Assembly (NCBI RefSeq): GCF_010727605.1
Contig: NZ_AP022568.1
Span: 2,604,001-2,668,000 of the forward strand
Source of the DNA: Mycobacterium simiae
GTDB lineage: Bacteria; Actinomycetota; Actinomycetes; Mycobacteriales; Mycobacteriaceae
Reading direction: 5' to 3'
DNA length: 64,000 nt
Part shown: piece after piece, positions 27,558 through 36,266 of the stretch
Layout of the letters: every line of letters starts with the position of its first letter
Position numbering within the stretch: position 1 is the stretch's first letter
Translations under genes and position numbers: made by a program
The notes under the pieces: model-generated
Told to the model about the DNA's origin: nothing
Database searches by the model: none
The model's input: the letters and a program-made list of their open reading frames with translations, nothing else

Positions 27558-29009
27558 CTATTCTCGCGTGGTCGGCGTGGCCGCCGGCCGGGTCGGTGTC
27601 GGTGCCTCGGTTGTCGCTGGGGCGGTGGCGGTCGACGTAACCGGTGGATGCTCCCAGCCTAGAAAGCTCGGCCCGCTTACGGTGGCAATGTGCTGAATCT
27701 GGCCGTCGAGCAATGCCTTGCTGTGACCGAGGCCGAGAGCATGGCGGTCGGTGAAGATCCCGATGTCCCCGGGCGCGACCTGTACTGGGTCGATCGGGTT
27801 GGCGACGGCGGTCCCCGGCGCCGGAATGATGATGCCCTGCTGGTGAAACGCATCCGGGATGGATGCACCCCCGACCGCGGCCTGGATGGCGGCGGCCAAC
27901 TGCGGGCTGGCGGCCGTCACGGTCTCACCATCGGGCAGGGTCACCGAGGTGGGGCCCGACGGTGGGGACTCGGCCCCTGAGATGTCCTGTCCGTCTTCGT
28001 CTTTGCGTTCGTCAGGGTGGTCTGAATCGGAGTCGGCCGGATCCTCGCCGAGAGTGTCGTCGGCCAGCTCCTGCAGACCCGGATCGGGCGCGTCGGCTTC
28101 CTGGCGCCCGGACGGTGCAAAGCCGCTCGGCGCGCCCCATCCGCCCATCGATCCCGGCGCGGGCCCGAGCCCGACGTTGGGCAGGCTCGGCAACGCCGGT
28201 GGTGGTGCGGCGGCGGGGGCGCCCTCGGCCGGACCGGGCGCCGGAGCGCCGGCTTGCACTCCCGGATCGTCGAGAAGCAGCGAATCCAGCAGCGGATCCC
28301 AGTCGGCCCCGGCATCCGGGCCGGGCAACGGCTGACCCGTGCTCAGCGCCGGCGTGGTCGCCGCGGCCACCGGTGCTGTCACGGGCTCGCCGGACGTACC
28401 CTGGCCGCCGTTCTGGCCGCTGTTTGATGCGCCGTACAGCGAAGTCCACGCGGCCATCAGCGCCGACTTCGACGTGTCATCCAGACTGGCGTTCATGACC
28501 ACCGCCCGAATGTCTCGGAGCTTGCCGATGAGGAAGCGCTGGAAGTCCCGCGCGCCCGCCGGCGTATCCAGATCCGAACGCGTCCGCACCGCGACTTCGG
28601 TCTCCCGCTGCAGCGCGCTCAGGGCCTCCGCGCCGTCGATGGTTTTCAAGTGAGCGTTCATGATCGCCGAAATGACTTGCAGATCCAGCTGCGCACTAGC
28701 CGAATTCTGATGCGCTAGAGCGGCTTCGGCGTTCGCGATGGCCTCCGCGGCGGCGCCCGCAGAACGATCCGGTGGCCCCTGCGCCGGCCCGGACCGCGGC
28801 GGGTTGACCGCACCGGAGGCAGGATCGAAAACCTCGGGATGCTGCTGACGGATTTTGGCCATGATCATCTCGAGCCGTTCCGGCCGGGTAGTTGGCGTGA
28901 TCACCGCCGCCAGCTCGGTTGGGGTCAGCCCGGCTTGCCACGCGTTGGGATCACCGGTGCGGTCGCGCACCGCCCGCACCATGGCCAGCATCTCGTCGTA
29001 GGTGGACAC
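27558..29009 (-). CDS. DUF4226-containing ESX-associated protein (Rv0026-like)
   Basis: 483 residues. The N-terminal part (STYDEMLAMVRAVRDRTGDP, NAWQAGLTPTELAAVITP) is followed by a DUF4226-like helical region at about 85-195 with TPAGARDFQRFLIGKLRDIRAV. The middle is Pro/Gly/Ala and Asp-rich and disordered. A conserved C-terminal module has LPDGETVTAASPQLAAAIQA and APGDIGIFTDRHALGLGHSK. It ends in a Thr/Pro-rich tail. The helical module is shared with the next upstream gene ([18 protein letters not shown]), so they are paralogous. Resembles Rv0026 (448 recalled). Architecture recalls EspK-type substrates. Confidence 0.82.
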   Translation of the reverse strand: MSTYDEMLAMVRAVRDRTGDPNAWQAGLTPTELAAVITPTTRPERLEMIMAKIRQQHPEVFDPASGAVNPPRSGPAQGPPDRSAGAAAEAIANAEAALAHQNSASAQLDLQVISAIMNAHLKTIDGAEALSALQRETEVAVRTRSDLDTPAGARDFQRFLIGKLRDIRAVVMNASLDDTSKSALMAAWTSLYGASNSGQNGGQGTSGEPVTAPVAAATTPALSTGQPLPGPDAGADWDPLLDSLLLDDPGVQAGAPAPGPAEGAPAAAPPPALPSLPNVGLGPAPGSMGGWGAPSGFAPSGRQEADAPDPGLQELADDTLGEDPADSDSDHPDERKDEDGQDISGAESPPSGPTSVTLPDGETVTAASPQLAAAIQAAVGGASIPDAFHQQGIIIPAPGTAVANPIDPVQVAPGDIGIFTDRHALGLGHSKALLDGQIQHIATVSGPSFLGWEHPPVTSTATAPATTEAPTPTRPAATPTTRE

Positions 29010-29143
29010 CGGCTAGGCCAACTGCGCTGCGCCCCAGCACGGGCGGTGTCGCGACCCCTCCATGCCGGCTGAGAGTAGTGCGGGCCGGTGGTCGCGACAA
29101 TTCACCGCCGTGCGGCTGTGGATGAACAGCCCACGGCGGCCGA

Positions 29144-29506
29144 CTATCCAGCCGGGGTGCCGTAGGCTCCCCGCAGCCGTTGCAGCACAGCAGCTTTGGC
29201 CCGATCCAGCTCGCGCACATCCGCGACCACCGCGGCGATCTCGCGCTGCTTGGCCACCAGAAACTTCTGAAACTCTCGCGCTCCCAGCGGTGTATCGACA
29301 GCCAGGTTCGCGTGTGCCGGGACGGCGCGCTCGATTTCGTCGGCGATCGCATCCAGGCGGCCGATGCTGTCCCGGATCGCGGCGTGGGCGGCCGCCAGCA
29401 CGTCCATCAGCGTCCGGTCGGCGTCGGCGAGCGAATGGTGCCGAGTCGCCAGGGCCGACTGCTGCGCCCGAATGGCTGCTAGTGATGGTCCGGCTTGTTC
29501 GGCCAT
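29144..29506 (-). CDS. DUF4226 protein (Rv0025-like)
   Basis: 120 residues from ATG 29506, exactly the length I recall for Rv0025. The whole protein is helical: [20 protein letters not shown], then [14 protein letters not shown], then [20 protein letters not shown]. The last segment repeats in the following larger gene, so one helical module is used twice. It lies 28 bases after the NlpC/P60 gene. A gap of 134 bases to the next gene may hold a secondary promoter, but none stands out. Confidence 0.83.
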   Translation of the reverse strand: MAEQAGPSLAAIRAQQSALATRHHSLADADRTLMDVLAAAHAAIRDSIGRLDAIADEIERAVPAHANLAVDTPLGAREFQKFLVAKQREIAAVVADVRELDRAKAAVLQRLRGAYGTPAG

Positions 29507-29534
29507 GCGTTCAACCTCACTTCGTAGCGACGAC

Positions 29535-30356
29535 TCATATCGGCCGGCGTATCGCGATGTTGCTGCCCAGCTGGCTGATTCGCACCGACGCACCCGGGTA
29601 GGGCGCCTCGACGACAAGATTGTTGCCGATCGCCATCTGCACGTGGCCGGCGTGGGGAAAGACCAGATCGCCAGGTCTGACTTGCGACCGGGGCACCGGC
29701 ACCCCGTCGTTGATCTGCTGATACGTAGTGCGGTCCAGATGGACGCCAGCCTGCGCATACGCCCACTGCACCAAGCCGGAACAGTCGAATCGGTCCGGGC
29801 CGGTCGCACCCCAGACGTAGGGGCGGCCGAGGCGGGAGAGCGCCGCGCGCACCGCGATGCCGGCGCGCGAACCCGGCGCTGGCAGGCGCAGCCCGGCCGG
29901 CGGCGTACCGAGGGGGCGCCGCATCCGGTAGCGCAACGCCCGCAACGCCGCTGCCCGCCGTCGCGCACGGAGCCGGGCCGTCAAGATGTGGGCGCGTTGC
30001 GCGCGCAGCCGCGCGACCCGGCGACGCATTGCCTCGCGCTGCGCCATCGGGGTGTTCGGGGTGGTAGCGGCATCGGCGCGCGCCTCATCGAGGACGGTCT
30101 TGGTCAGCTCACGGGCCTGGGCTCGATCGCGATGGGCTCCCGCGATGACGCCTGCGGCCGTGGCATCCGTGCGAGCCGCCGCGAGCAGTGCATCGTGGCT
30201 GCGCGTTGCCTGCGCCTGGTAAGCATGTTGTCTCCCAACGGGATTCGGCGGCGCAACGCGCCCGGACACGGGTGCGGCGTCGAACGGCACCGATCGGGTG
30301 CCGCCGGTGAACAACTCATGAGCGCGCCGCAGCGCCTCGACATCGGTCTCGGTCAT
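29535..30356 (-). CDS. NlpC/P60-family peptidoglycan hydrolase (Rv0024-like)
   Basis: 273 residues. The first 150 form a helical, Arg/Ala-rich region ([19 protein letters not shown]). The C-terminal NlpC/P60 domain has the catalytic Cys192 in [16 protein letters not shown], His238 in [11 protein letters not shown], and a polar third residue (Glu250 region). There is no Sec signal peptide, so export could be through an ESX system. It would cleave D-Glu/meso-DAP stem peptides as RipA-like enzymes do. Its ATG overlaps the stop of the XRE regulator gene. Equivalent to Rv0024 (281) and to the NlpC/P60 protein of ESX-2 (Rv3896c), from memory. Confidence 0.92.
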   Translation of the reverse strand: MTETDVEALRRAHELFTGGTRSVPFDAAPVSGRVAPPNPVGRQHAYQAQATRSHDALLAAARTDATAAGVIAGAHRDRAQARELTKTVLDEARADAATTPNTPMAQREAMRRRVARLRAQRAHILTARLRARRRAAALRALRYRMRRPLGTPPAGLRLPAPGSRAGIAVRAALSRLGRPYVWGATGPDRFDCSGLVQWAYAQAGVHLDRTTYQQINDGVPVPRSQVRPGDLVFPHAGHVQMAIGNNLVVEAPYPGASVRISQLGSNIAIRRPI

Positions 30357-31138
30357 TCGTCCCCCTCACCGCTGACCTGGTCGGCGCTGCCGTGACTCGA
30401 CTCCACCGCCTCCGTGAACGCGCGCACGCGGGGTAGGACCCCCGCGGGGATCACGCCACGGTTGCGGATGTCCCACATGTCGTCGCTGCTGACGCCGAGC
30501 AGCGCGGCGATGATCGTCTCTGGCAACGAAGCCTGCGCGCAGGCCCGGTCGAATCGTGCGCTGACGCTGGCCGGCATCCGTTCTAGCAGTGCGGCGCGCG
30601 TCTCCTCGAGCGCTCGCAGATGCTGCATGAGTCGATCCGTTGAGTCCGCGCCGGCGTTGACCGCCACCCGCCAGGAGCTGGCGGCGAGCATCTCGGCCTT
30701 CACGCACTGCGCGATCACAGACAGAATATACGTCTCATATTCGTTTGATGTCGTCGCCGGCAATCGGTCGATCACGGATTTGAGCGCATCCAGCTGCGCT
30801 TCGGCGTAGCCTTCCAACACTTCGGTATCGCTGTGGCGGTCGACAACCACCGTTCCGGCGCGTGCAGGAGACATCTGCTGCGGCGGTTGCGCGGCCAGCA
30901 GTCGGGCCAGCTCGGCATCCGGATCCGCGGCCACCAGTAGCCGCGAGTACGTGCCCGGTGGCAGGCCGAGACCGTTTTCGACCTTCTGAACAGTGCCTTT
31001 GTGGGGTTTGCGGGCACCGCGCTCGAGATAGCTCAGGCCCATGATGCTGACGCCGGTCGCAGCGGCGAGGTCGGCCAGGGACCAGTCGCGGGACTCCCGC
31101 AATGCACGGATCGCCGCGCCTGCCGACTCACGGCTCAC
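30353..31138 (-). CDS. XRE-family transcriptional regulator (Rv0023-like)
   Basis: 261 residues from GTG 31138, chosen because the product then begins SRESAGAAIRALRESRDW, as recalled for Rv0023 (256). The helix-turn-helix covers about residues 8-62 (LADLAAATGVSIMGLSYLER). A long helical C-terminal domain has ATTSNEYETYILSVIAQCV and ends near VIPAGVLPRVRAF. It is the first gene of a run continuing into the NlpC/P60 and DUF4226 genes, so it probably controls that run. It is divergent from whiB5; two copies of a palindrome lie between them. Confidence 0.92.
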   Translation of the reverse strand: MSRESAGAAIRALRESRDWSLADLAAATGVSIMGLSYLERGARKPHKGTVQKVENGLGLPPGTYSRLLVAADPDAELARLLAAQPPQQMSPARAGTVVVDRHSDTEVLEGYAEAQLDALKSVIDRLPATTSNEYETYILSVIAQCVKAEMLAASSWRVAVNAGADSTDRLMQHLRALEETRAALLERMPASVSARFDRACAQASLPETIIAALLGVSSDDMWDIRNRGVIPAGVLPRVRAFTEAVESSHGSADQVSGEGDE

Positions 31139-31190
31139 CGCGGGCTCCGCCCATAGGGCGGATATTACACAGGCCGGCACTTATCGCTAA

Positions 31191-31245
31191 GCGTATACGT
31201 TTTTATCTCGTTTCTCTTGCGCGGGCCGACGTTGGGCGTATACGC
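31191..31245. promoter_or_regulatory. Paired palindromic operators between the XRE regulator and whiB5
   Basis: GCGTATACGT at 31191-31200 and GCGTATACGC at 31236-31245 share the core CGTATACG. The second is a perfect 10-base palindrome, and the centres are 45 bases apart. They fall in the 143-base divergent region, upstream of both starts. Two spaced copies fit cooperative binding by a dimeric XRE protein acting on both genes. Confidence 0.65.
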
Positions 31246-31281
31246 TTTCGCCTACGTTTCATTTCAGACAAGGAGATCGCC

Positions 31282-31698
31282 ATGGGACACCCCTGCGCAA
31301 CCGATCCGGAACTGTGGTTTGGCTATCCCGATGACGACAGTGGTGATGGCGCGGCCAAGGCGCGCGCCTACGAACGATCGGCCACCGAGGCGCGGCTGCA
31401 GTGCCTGCGCCGCTGTCCGCTGGCCCAGCAACGACGGTGCGCGCAATACGCCATCGCCCATCGCGAGGAATACGGCGTGTGGGCCGGCGTCAAGCTGCCC
31501 GGCGGTCAGTACCGCAAGCGGGATGAGTTGGCCAAGGCACACGACGTCTTGCGCCGCATCGCCGCCGGCGAGATCAGCCCCCGGCAGCTGCCTGAAAACG
31601 CCGCCTTGCTTGCCCGCAGCGAGCATCAGCCCATCCCGAAGCCGGCAGTCGTCTTGCACCTACCGACCGCGCAGGTGGGCCCGCGCACGGCGGCCTAG
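31282..31698 (+). CDS. whiB5: WhiB-family iron-sulfur regulator (WhiB5-like)
   Basis: 138 residues from ATG 31282, with Shine-Dalgarno AAGGAG at 31270-31275. Four cysteines at 5, 41, 45 and 53 would bind a 4Fe-4S cluster. The turn YGVWAGVKLPGG fits the WhiB G(V/I)W(G/A)G motif. The spacing Cys-X3-Cys-X7-Cys is wider than the common Cys-X2-Cys-X5-Cys. A basic region follows (YRKRDELAKAHDVLRR). The size agrees with WhiB5 (139 recalled), which lies beside Rv0023 in M. tuberculosis. It probably regulates with the sigma factor in redox or infection responses. Confidence 0.9.
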   Translation: MGHPCATDPELWFGYPDDDSGDGAAKARAYERSATEARLQCLRRCPLAQQRRCAQYAIAHREEYGVWAGVKLPGGQYRKRDELAKAHDVLRRIAAGEISPRQLPENAALLARSEHQPIPKPAVVLHLPTAQVGPRTAA

Positions 31699-31790
31699 AC
31701 GAGGGCGCACCATCGTGAACGTTTGTTCACCCAATGGACGGGGTAGTCGAACGCGGCGGGACACCAGACCGTCGACCCGAAGGCCCAGCC

Positions 31791-33173
31791 ATGACGTTCA
31801 GCCTCACACCAACCGCAGCGCAGCACGACCTTTCCCGGCGCACCCACGAGTTCGCCGAATCGGTCATCCGTCCGGTCGCACTTGACTACGACCAACGACA
31901 GGAGTTTCCGTGGCCGGTCCTCGAGGAGGCGGCCCAGCGCGGGTTTTACAGTCCGTTGTTCTACCGCGACCTGATCGGCGATCCGTCCGGACTGTCGCTG
32001 CCGATGTTCATGGAGGAGCTGTTCTGGGGCTGCGCCGGGATCGGTTTGGCCATCGTGATGCCGGCGCTGGCCCTCTCGGCGATCGGGCAGGCCGCCTCCC
32101 CCGAGCAGATGCTGCAGTGGGCTCCCGAATGTTTCGGCACGCCAGGAGATCTCAAGCTCGCGGCACTCGCCATCTCCGAGCCGGAAGGCGGCAGCGACGT
32201 CCGCAATCTGCGCACCCGGGCACGCCGCGACGGTGAGGACTGGATCATCGACGGCCACAAGATGTGGATCGGCAACGGTGGCATCGCCAACGTGCACGTG
32301 GTCAATGCCGTCGTCGACGAGGAGCTCGGCCACCGCGGCCAGGCGCTGTTCGTGGTGCCCGGCGGCACCCCCGGCCTGGAGCTGGTGCGCAAGCTGGACA
32401 AGCTGGGCTGCCGCGCATCCCACACCGCCGAGCTGCGTTTCGACGGCGTCCGCGTTCCGGGGGCGAATCTCCTTGGCGGACAAGAGAAGCTGGAGCACAA
32501 ACTTGCCAAGGCGCGTGAGCTCGTCGCCGGTGGACAGCGCTCGGGCTCGGCGACGCTGGGCACCTTCGAGCAGACCCGGCCGATGGTCGCGGCCCAGGCG
32601 ATCGGCATTGCTCGCGCCGCGCTGGAGTACGCAACGGCTTACGCCACCGAGCGAGAGGCATTCGGCGGCCCCATCATCGACAACCAAGGCATCGCCTTTC
32701 CGCTGGCCGACCTGGCAACGCAGATCGACGCGGCCCGGCTGCTGACCTGGCGGGCGTCCTGGATGGCAGCCAATAACGTCGCGTTCGAACGGGGTGAAGG
32801 CTCGATGGCCAAGCTCGCCGCCAGCGAGGTCGCGATCAAAGCCACCGAGCGCGCCATTCAAACGATGGGCGGCTGGGGTTACATCACTGACCACCCGGTG
32901 GAGAAGTGGTATCGAGATGCCAAGCTGTACACCATCTTTGAGGGCACCAGCGAAATCCAACGGATGGTCATCGCCAACGCGTTGGGCGCATCGGTGGGAA
33001 CCCCGCCGTTGCACGTCGTGCTCGAGCCCTCCGGCGGGCCGCTGAACCGGATCTTCGGGCGGGGGACGCCCCTGCGCTCACGGGCAGCCGACACCGCGCT
33101 GTCGATGAAGGACCGGCTCCCCGAACCGGTCATGCGGGCCGCGATGAAGGTGCTGCGGCCGCCCGGCAGGTAG
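31791..33173 (+). CDS. Acyl-CoA dehydrogenase
   Basis: 460 residues from ATG 31791. It follows the flavin-dependent acyl-CoA dehydrogenase plan: N-terminal helices, a beta domain with ALAISEPEGGSDVRNLRTRA (FAD contact) and KMWIGNGGIANVHVV, and C-terminal helices with ATAYATEREAFGGPI and MGGWGYITDHPVEKWYRDAK. The tail has LYTIFEGTSEIQRMVIANAL. Glu of FEGTSE is the usual catalytic-base region. It would oxidise an acyl-CoA ester in lipid or branched-chain degradation. No electron-transfer partner gene is adjacent. It stands in the position between whiB5 and tRNA-Leu that I recall occupied by Rv0021c in M. tuberculosis. Confidence 0.93.
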   Translation: MTFSLTPTAAQHDLSRRTHEFAESVIRPVALDYDQRQEFPWPVLEEAAQRGFYSPLFYRDLIGDPSGLSLPMFMEELFWGCAGIGLAIVMPALALSAIGQAASPEQMLQWAPECFGTPGDLKLAALAISEPEGGSDVRNLRTRARRDGEDWIIDGHKMWIGNGGIANVHVVNAVVDEELGHRGQALFVVPGGTPGLELVRKLDKLGCRASHTAELRFDGVRVPGANLLGGQEKLEHKLAKARELVAGGQRSGSATLGTFEQTRPMVAAQAIGIARAALEYATAYATEREAFGGPIIDNQGIAFPLADLATQIDAARLLTWRASWMAANNVAFERGEGSMAKLAASEVAIKATERAIQTMGGWGYITDHPVEKWYRDAKLYTIFEGTSEIQRMVIANALGASVGTPPLHVVLEPSGGPLNRIFGRGTPLRSRAADTALSMKDRLPEPVMRAAMKVLRPPGR

Positions 33174-33221
33174 GCCGGCCCGGTACGGTCGCCCTAGCCA
33201 GCCCACAACGAAGGGTGCCCG

Positions 33222-34211
33222 GTGAGCAATCTCGAGACCGCCCCGACCGAAGTCGCGTGCAGCGCCTCCAGCGCGACGGACACGGAGGTGCTGCAGCCAC
33301 GAGAGGTTCCGTTGGGCGGACCGCGGGCGATCCGGGTGCAACGGACCCTGCCGCAACGGCAGCGTTCGCTGATCGGCGCTTGGTGCTTCATCGACCACTA
33401 TGGCCCGGCCACCGTACGCATGGACGTGCCGCCCCACCCGCACACGGGACTACAAACGGTGAGCTGGCTGTTCAGTGGGGAAGTGGAGCACCGCGACAGT
33501 GCAGGAGTGCACGCCTTCGTCCGGCCCGGCGAACTGAACTTGATGACCGCCGGTGCCGGCATCTGCCATTCCGAAGTGTCGGTCGAATCGGACGCCGTGC
33601 TGCACGGGGTGCAACTGTGGGTCGCGCTGCCCGACGCCGACCGTGACACCGGACGAGGCTTCGCGCACTATGTGCCCGAACCGGTGGCGCTACCGGGCGC
33701 GGTGGCGCGGGTGTTTCTCGGCGAGCTGGCCGGCAGCCGATCCCCGGTGCGTACCTTCACTCCGCTGCTGGGCGCTCAGCTCGATCTCGACGGCAAGGCT
33801 GAACTGCAGCTGGACATCGACCCTACATTCGAGCACGGCGTCCTCTGCGATGCCGGCGATGTGCAGATGAACGCCACCCCGCTGGCCGCCGGCGAGCTGG
33901 GCTACCAGGCGCCGAGCAGCCCCGTCCTGCGGTTGCGTAATTTTGGGGAGGAGCCGGCGCGGGTAGTGCTGTTGGGAGGCGCCCCGTTTGTCGAGGAGCT
34001 ACTCATGTGGTGGAACTTCGTCGGGCGTGATCACGACGAGATTGCTCGCTATCGCGAACTGTGGCAGGACGCCGACGCACGCTTCGGTGCTGTCGCGGGC
34101 TATCAGGGCTCAGTCGCGAGGCTGCCGGCCCCGCCGCTGCCGACCACCCGACTGCGGCCCCGACCATTACCGCATGCAACGAGAGAGAGGGACACCAATG
34201 ACGACCGATAA
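33222..34211 (+). CDS. Pirin-family protein
   Basis: 329 residues from GTG 33222. The N-terminal bicupin domain contains the metal ligands in DVPPHPHTGLQTVSWLF (two His), VEHRDSAG (His) and the TAGAGICHSE turn (His, Glu). A C-terminal cupin follows, with LLGGAPFVEELLMWWNFVGR. Pirins bind iron and are quercetin-oxidase-like or regulatory; the role here is unknown. The last 14 bases overlap the next gene, so the two are coupled. Confidence 0.92.
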   Translation: MSNLETAPTEVACSASSATDTEVLQPREVPLGGPRAIRVQRTLPQRQRSLIGAWCFIDHYGPATVRMDVPPHPHTGLQTVSWLFSGEVEHRDSAGVHAFVRPGELNLMTAGAGICHSEVSVESDAVLHGVQLWVALPDADRDTGRGFAHYVPEPVALPGAVARVFLGELAGSRSPVRTFTPLLGAQLDLDGKAELQLDIDPTFEHGVLCDAGDVQMNATPLAAGELGYQAPSSPVLRLRNFGEEPARVVLLGGAPFVEELLMWWNFVGRDHDEIARYRELWQDADARFGAVAGYQGSVARLPAPPLPTTRLRPRPLPHATRERDTNDDR

Positions 34212-34539
34212 GACCGGCGCGGAAACCACCGTCACCGAGGGTCACCAAACCTACGCAATCGCTGTCGAGGGCAAGACCGTCGGACACGCCGACTACGCGG
34301 ACCGCGCTAACCAGCGTGTTTTCTATCACACGGTGGTCGACCCCGAGTACGGCGGACGAGGCCTGGCGACCATCCTCGTCGAAGCGGCCCTCAACGGCGC
34401 CCGTGACGCCGGCAAGCGGATCGTGCCGGTGTGCTCGATGGTCGGCACGGTGCTGAAGAAGCATCCGGAGTTTGACGAGCTCACCGACCCGGTGACCGCC
34501 GAGGTGCGGGGCTGGGTGCAAACCCAACCCAGCAACTAG
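34198..34539 (+). CDS. GNAT-like N-acetyltransferase domain protein
   Basis: 113 residues. Single small acetyltransferase domain of the YjdJ/Gcn5-related type: [16 protein letters not shown], then [20 protein letters not shown] with the acetyl-CoA loop motif (Gly-Gly-Arg-Gly-Leu-Ala), and [20 protein letters not shown]. The ATG lies inside the end of the pirin gene. Substrate unknown. Confidence 0.9.
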   Translation: MTTDKTGAETTVTEGHQTYAIAVEGKTVGHADYADRANQRVFYHTVVDPEYGGRGLATILVEAALNGARDAGKRIVPVCSMVGTVLKKHPEFDELTDPVTAEVRGWVQTQPSN

Positions 34540-34883
34540 CGGGGCCGCTAGACCACCTTCGCCGGGCGACGCAAATCGGCGCCGCGGGGCTCGCGCACCG
34601 CGAACTGTTCGAGCTCCGCTGGCGCGATACGGTTCGCCTGTGCCTCGTGGACCGCTGCGCCGTATGGCTTAACCTGTCCTACCAGGACAGCCGAGTAACT
34701 GGGTACTGCCAGCAACACCGATCCCAGGCTCCTCGGCGGAGATTGTTGTCGCGATGCGACGACAAAAGATTTCCGCAAGCAAAACCGGTGGCACGGGGTA
34801 CTCAGGCGCGGGCGATAATTTCGTTCGTTTGCCGTACACCTAGCCGTCGGCGGCGCGGCCACCTTTTGTCGGAGGGGAACACC
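34540..34883. promoter_or_regulatory. 344-base leader region before the PPE gene with two inverted repeats
   Basis: No convincing gene is seen. Two dyads stand out: CTGTCCT-ACC-AGGACAG at 34674-34690, and TTGTTGTCGC-GAT-GCGACGACAA at 34743-34765 (one mismatch), 62 bases apart centre to centre. Both are compact enough for operators or RNA hairpins. Just before the PPE start is a strong Shine-Dalgarno, GGAGGGG at 34871-34877. Confidence 0.4.
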
Positions 34884-36257
34884 ATGGACTTCGCATCATT
34901 GCCGCCGGAAATAAATTCCGCGCGCATCTATGCCGGGCCTGGTTCCGCGCCGATGCTGGCCGCCGCGTCGGCATGGGAAGCCCTGGCCGCGGAGCTGCAT
35001 TCGACGGCGACCTCCTATCAATCGGCGATCAACGAGCTGACTGCCGGCCCCTGGCTCGGTCCCGCCGCGACCACCATGGCCGCCGCGGCCGATCAATACG
35101 TGTCCTGGGCAACGGCCGCCGCCGCGCAGGCCGAGCAGACTGCCAGCCAAGCCATGCTCGCGGCCACCGCCTACGAGGCCGCTTTCGCCGAAACCGTGCC
35201 ACCGCCGGTCGTCGCGGCCAACCGCAGCCTGCTGGCCGCACTGGTGGCGACCAACTTCTTCGGTCAGAACACCGCGGCGATCGCGGCGACGGAGGCGCAG
35301 TACGGCGAGATGTGGGCCCAGGACGCCGGTGCCATGCAGACTTATGCAGCGACCGCGGCGTCGGCCAGCCGTTTGCAACCGTTCCAATCCCCGCCCTCGA
35401 ACACCACCAGCGAGGGGGCCGCGGGCCAAGCCGCGGCCGTCCGCGCCGCCGCCAACACTGCGGCCGGCGATGCGCAGGGTGCCGTGGGGTCACTGCCGCA
35501 GGCCTTCGCCGCGGGCCCCGAAGTGAGCGACCTGGCGGCGACCGACTTGGCCTTGCCGGATTTTGGGTTCGGCGGGCGGGATGCGCTCGGCCTGGCCGCG
35601 GACCTGAGCGCGGTGTTCCTCGATCCCGAGCTCGGGGCAGCGAGCCTGGCCGCCGACACCTCGTTGGGAACCACCGCACTTCCCTACGACGTCGGCGGCT
35701 ACTACACCGGTGTGCACACCGACGACATCGTCAGCGGCTGGGCGGGCGTCCAACCCTGGCCGGGCAACACATCCGTCCCGCCGACGTCATTTCCGGTGCT
35801 CACCAATCCGACCGAGACGGTTACCGGTGGCTTCAACCAGGCGAGCTCGGTCGGTCGGTTGTCGGTGCCGCCGGGATGGGCGGCCGCGGCACCGGAGTTG
35901 CGCGCGATGACGACCGCGCTGCCGGCCGCCACTGTCGGAGCCGCCGCGCAAGCCACCGGCTCCAGCGCGGGCAGCCTGTTCAGCCAGCTGGCATTGGCGG
36001 GCATGGCTGGACGCGCGATGGCCGGTGCCACCGGCGGCGGTGGCACGGGGGCCAAGGAGCGCATCGGCGTGCCCGGGCGTAAACCCAAAGACGCGAAGTC
36101 ACCGGAGGCCACCGAGGCGCCGCAGGCTCGGCTCGGCGGGCCGATCACGAGCATTGCCGCCGAGCTTCGGGAATTGGCGTCGCTGCGGGATGCGGGCATT
36201 CTCACCCAAGACGAATTCGTCGAGCAGAAGCAGCGCCTGTTGCCGCGTGATCCGTAG
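34884..36257 (+). CDS. PPE-SVP subfamily protein with SHOCT-like C-terminus
   Basis: 457 residues from ATG 34884. A classic PPE domain opens [20 protein letters not shown] and runs to about residue 180 ([23 protein letters not shown]). The SVP-class motif SVPPGW lies near residue 326. The last 35 residues, [20 protein letters not shown] then a charged helix ([10 protein letters not shown]), look like a SHOCT domain, a short oligomerisation module rarely seen on PPE proteins. No PE gene is next to it. Probably exported by ESX-5, as PPE-SVP members usually are. Confidence 0.93.
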   Translation: MDFASLPPEINSARIYAGPGSAPMLAAASAWEALAAELHSTATSYQSAINELTAGPWLGPAATTMAAAADQYVSWATAAAAQAEQTASQAMLAATAYEAAFAETVPPPVVAANRSLLAALVATNFFGQNTAAIAATEAQYGEMWAQDAGAMQTYAATAASASRLQPFQSPPSNTTSEGAAGQAAAVRAAANTAAGDAQGAVGSLPQAFAAGPEVSDLAATDLALPDFGFGGRDALGLAADLSAVFLDPELGAASLAADTSLGTTALPYDVGGYYTGVHTDDIVSGWAGVQPWPGNTSVPPTSFPVLTNPTETVTGGFNQASSVGRLSVPPGWAAAAPELRAMTTALPAATVGAAAQATGSSAGSLFSQLALAGMAGRAMAGATGGGGTGAKERIGVPGRKPKDAKSPEATEAPQARLGGPITSIAAELRELASLRDAGILTQDEFVEQKQRLLPRDP

Positions 36258-36266
36258 CAGCCGGCC

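Noticed and set aside
31695..33014. 439-codon minus-strand frame over the acyl-CoA dehydrogenase
   Set aside because: Antisense shadow; the plus strand holds all dehydrogenase motifs.
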